A DNA stretch of 62,284 bases from Cyanobium sp. T1B-Tous (GTDB taxonomy: Bacteria; Cyanobacteriota; Cyanobacteriia; PCC-6307; Cyanobiaceae): assembly GCF_024345475.1 (NCBI RefSeq), contig NZ_JAGQBE010000008.1:1-62284 (forward strand), written 5' to 3'. Below, one piece after another: positions 60,271-62,284 of this stretch. Below the pieces are notes generated by a model. The model worked only from the letters and a program-made list of their open reading frames with translations, searched no databases and was not told where the DNA came from. Position numbers and translations under genes: made by a program. Each line of letters begins with the position of its first letter. The first letter of the stretch is position 1.

Positions 60271-61047
60271 ATGGCCCGCACCCTCACCGGCACTGTCCTC
60301 TGGCAGGAGCTGGGCTGGCAGCCCAGTCCTGGCCAGGAGCAGTTGCTGCTCGACCTGCAGGACCAGCTGCGCCAATGGAACGGCCGGGTCAACCTGACCC
60401 GCCTGGTGGAGGACGACGACTTCTGGATTGCCCAGGTGTTCGACAGCCTCTGGCCCCTGGCACCCCTGCTGCAATCGGCCGCGGCCCAGGAGCCCCTGCG
60501 GCTGATCGACGTGGGCACGGGAGGGGGCTTCCCGGGCCTGGCGCTGGCGATCGCCTTCCCCCAGGCCCAGCTCACCCTGGTGGACTCGGTGGGTCGCAAG
60601 GTGGACGCGGTGCGGGCCATGGCCGAGGCCCTGGGGCTGGGGGAGCGGGTGAGCCTGCGCTGCGAACGGATCGAGCGCACCGGCCAGCAGCAGGCCTGCA
60701 GGGGCCAGTTCGACTGGGCCCTGGCGCGGGCCGTGGCCAGCGCACCCGTGGTAGCCGAATACCTGGTGCCCCTGCTCCAACCCCAGGGCCGGGCCCTGCT
60801 CTACCGCGGCCAGTGGTCGGCCTCCGACCAACGGGATCTCGACGCCGCCCTGGCCCCCCTGAAGGCCGCGACCGAGCGCTGCCTGGCCCGGGAGCTGCCC
60901 GGCGGCCGGGGTGTCCGCCACGCCCTGGTGGTGCAGCCCCTGGCCCCCTGTCCCCGCACCTACCCCCGGGCCGTAGGGGTGCCGGCCAAGCAGCCCCTGG
61001 GAGCCCCTGCCCCACCAAAGGGCGTCAGGAGGTCATCAGGCGGTTGA
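60271..61047 (+). CDS. rsmG: 16S rRNA (guanine-527-N7) methyltransferase RsmG
   Basis: RsmG methylates G527 of 16S rRNA. The 258-residue product has the N-terminal helices ([20 protein letters not shown]), the SAM-binding motif [20 protein letters not shown] and [20 protein letters not shown]. The Arg/Ser-rich C-terminal tail is longer than in E. coli. Its 3' end overlaps the convergent aldo/keto reductase gene by 23 nt. Confidence 0.94.
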   Translation: MARTLTGTVLWQELGWQPSPGQEQLLLDLQDQLRQWNGRVNLTRLVEDDDFWIAQVFDSLWPLAPLLQSAAAQEPLRLIDVGTGGGFPGLALAIAFPQAQLTLVDSVGRKVDAVRAMAEALGLGERVSLRCERIERTGQQQACRGQFDWALARAVASAPVVAEYLVPLLQPQGRALLYRGQWSASDQRDLDAALAPLKAATERCLARELPGGRGVRHALVVQPLAPCPRTYPRAVGVPAKQPLGAPAPPKGVRRSSGG

Positions 61048-62251
61048 CGGGCTGACCGCCGAGCCGATCGCGCAGGCGCCGCAGCAGTCCAGGGATGTGA
61101 TCCACCCAGGGGCTGCCGGCCAACGCCGCCCGCAGCTCGGCCTCGTTCACCACCTGGTCCAGCAGATCGGCGCTCTGACCAGGAAACCAGTGGCCGCCAC
61201 GGCCGAGCAAGCCGTAACGGGCCTGGGCAAAGCTCTCCAGATCCCAGGCCTCCAGCAGGTTGTGCAGCCAGAGCAGCACCTTCACATTGAGCTCCCCAGG
61301 CAGCTCCGACCACTCCGGCAGACCCTGCTCCCAGCTGGCCAGCCAGGCCGGATCGAGGGCGTCCCGCCGGGCCTGCTCCAGCCGCGCCTGCACCGGCACC
61401 ACCAGGGCCTGCGCCTGCTCCAGCTGGGCCACCGCCTCCAGGTGCAGGTCGAGGTCGTCGGGGTGGGCGGCCCCAAGGCTGAGGGTGTGCACAGCGGGCG
61501 CTCCTGAAGACGCGGATTCAGCCAGGCAGAAGAGATCGTTGAACACGATCGGATGCAGGGGCGCACACAGCGCGCTCAAACGGGCGGAGGGGGTGTGCAG
61601 GTGGCCGCCCTTGTCGGTCGGGCTGATCACAAACACACCCAGGTCATGGGCCCGGGCCAGCTCGAGGGCGGGACGGTTGTCCTGAAAAATGAAATACCAG
61701 TGCAGGTTCACGTAGTCGAAGGCGTCACTGGCGATCGCCTCGCAGATCAGGGGCAGGGGGGCGTGGGTGGAGAAGCCCACATGGCCAATCCGCCCCTCGG
61801 CCTGCCAGCGGCGCAGCACGTCCCGGCAGCCACCCGGCCGCAGGCTCTGCTCCAGATGCTCGGGCAGGTTGAGGCCGTGGAGCGTCAGCAGATCCACCCG
61901 CGCCACGCCCAGCCGCTCAAAGCTGGTGGCGAGCTCCGCCTCGAAGACCGCCGGATCGGCCTGGGGCGGCACCTTGGTCTGCAGGATCCGCAGGGGATCG
62001 GGCACCTGGTCGAGCAGCCAGCCCAGCTGGCGCTCCGAGGTGCCGTAGTGACGGGCCGTCTCGATGTGGTGAAAGCCCGCCGAAACCGCCTTCTCGAGGA
62101 TGGCCCGCAGGTTGGCCTGGCTGGCCCCACTGATCTGGTCGGGAGGCAGATCGGTCCAGCTTTGCTGAAAGCGCATGCAACCCAGCGACAGCACCGGCAT
62201 GGCCAGCTCGGTCCGACCAAACCGCCGGGTGGGCAGTTGGGCCGAAGGCAT
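61025..62251 (-). CDS. Aldo/keto reductase family protein
   Basis: The 408-residue protein has an N-terminal aldo/keto reductase barrel: [19 protein letters not shown], the catalytic Asp/Tyr region [20 protein letters not shown] (Asp replaced by Glu in ETA), LLTLHGLN and [11 protein letters not shown]. The C-terminal 120 residues ([20 protein letters not shown]) contain extra helices. NADP(H) use is expected; substrate is unknown. The start shares a base with the stop of an upstream gene (TGATG). Confidence 0.87.
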   Translation of the reverse strand: MPSAQLPTRRFGRTELAMPVLSLGCMRFQQSWTDLPPDQISGASQANLRAILEKAVSAGFHHIETARHYGTSERQLGWLLDQVPDPLRILQTKVPPQADPAVFEAELATSFERLGVARVDLLTLHGLNLPEHLEQSLRPGGCRDVLRRWQAEGRIGHVGFSTHAPLPLICEAIASDAFDYVNLHWYFIFQDNRPALELARAHDLGVFVISPTDKGGHLHTPSARLSALCAPLHPIVFNDLFCLAESASSGAPAVHTLSLGAAHPDDLDLHLEAVAQLEQAQALVVPVQARLEQARRDALDPAWLASWEQGLPEWSELPGELNVKVLLWLHNLLEAWDLESFAQARYGLLGRGGHWFPGQSADLLDQVVNEAELRAALAGSPWVDHIPGLLRRLRDRLGGQPVNRLMTS

Positions 62252-62284
62252 CAGAGCGCGTCCCGGCGCGGCAGGGTGCGCTTG
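62251..62284 (-). CDS. C-terminal end of an upstream gene, truncated by window edge
   Basis: On the minus strand, codons enter from the right edge and read KRTLPRRDAL before a TGA at 62253-62251 that overlaps the aldo/keto reductase ATG. Only about 11 codons are visible, so no family can be assigned. The TGATG overlap is the best evidence that it is a gene. Confidence 0.4.
   Translation of the reverse strand, partial: KRTLPRRDAL

Overview
The window looks like core chromosome of a GC-rich picocyanobacterium of the Cyanobium / Synechococcus type. The evidence is a complete allophycocyanin core gene set (apcE, apcA, apcB, apcC), the plant-type ferredoxin petF, the ferredoxin-thioredoxin reductase variable chain, the plastid-type ribosomal protein PSRP-3, a photosystem II S4-domain protein, an F-type ATP synthase split into a large operon and a separate beta-epsilon pair, and a BioK-type esterase in the biotin cluster. 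Species assignment is inference. I see no CRISPR array, phage, transposase or insertion sequence. Gene order is dense, with many 1-4 nt start/stop overlaps.

Layout. 1-5.2 kb: an edge-truncated gene, petF, prmA-serA (overlapping), a two-helix membrane protein, the PSII S4 protein and a lone type IV pilin-like protein. 5.3-8.5 kb: tRNA-Val(GAC), murD, an EVE-domain protein, a polytopic membrane protein and DUF2811. 8.5-12.8 kb: a non-coding hairpin region, DUF1818-rpoZ, a lidless Hsp70-like protein with a membrane-anchored neighbour, ftrV and pyrR. 12.9-20.3 kb: gpmI-secG-msrB, groES-groEL behind a CIRCE operator, atpD-atpC divergent from it, and PSRP-3. 20.4-30.5 kb: a transaldolase-like protein, a HAD phosphatase, a proline aminopeptidase, then a tight run of DUF21/CorC-like protein, GTPase, nadD, nadE, APC permease and alanine dehydrogenase. 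30.5-33.6 kb: YchJ, DUF3326, then 2OG-Fe(II) oxygenase, [2Fe-2S] ferredoxin and a small unknown protein.

33.7-39.6 kb: the ATP synthase operon atpI-atpB-atpE-atpF'-atpF-atpH-atpA-atpG on the minus strand, ending in a large composite terminator. 39.7-45.8 kb: a methyltransferase divergent from apcE, then apcA-apcB-apcC with their own upstream region and terminators. 45.8-51.3 kb: ftsW, the System II cytochrome c maturation pair ccdA-ccsB, queF, and glnB behind a perfect NtcA box, then a TlyA-type methyltransferase and a 61-residue protein. 51.3-62.3 kb: purB, rlmH with a Ski2-like helicase, the biotin cluster bioF-bioK-bioC-bioD with an overlapping 51-codon membrane ORF, a DUF3143/J-protein pair, rsmG and an aldo/keto reductase, with the tail of another gene at the right edge.

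How the genes fit together: most encode photosynthetic light harvesting, ATP synthesis, redox carriers and cofactor (NAD, biotin, heme-protein, queuosine) synthesis. Visible regulation includes HrcA/CIRCE control of groESL, likely NtcA control of glnB, separate terminators isolating apcE from apcABC, and a UUCG hairpin before atpE. The least explained parts are the lidless Hsp70 pair, the oxygenase-ferredoxin-small-protein cluster and the micro-ORF behind bioD.
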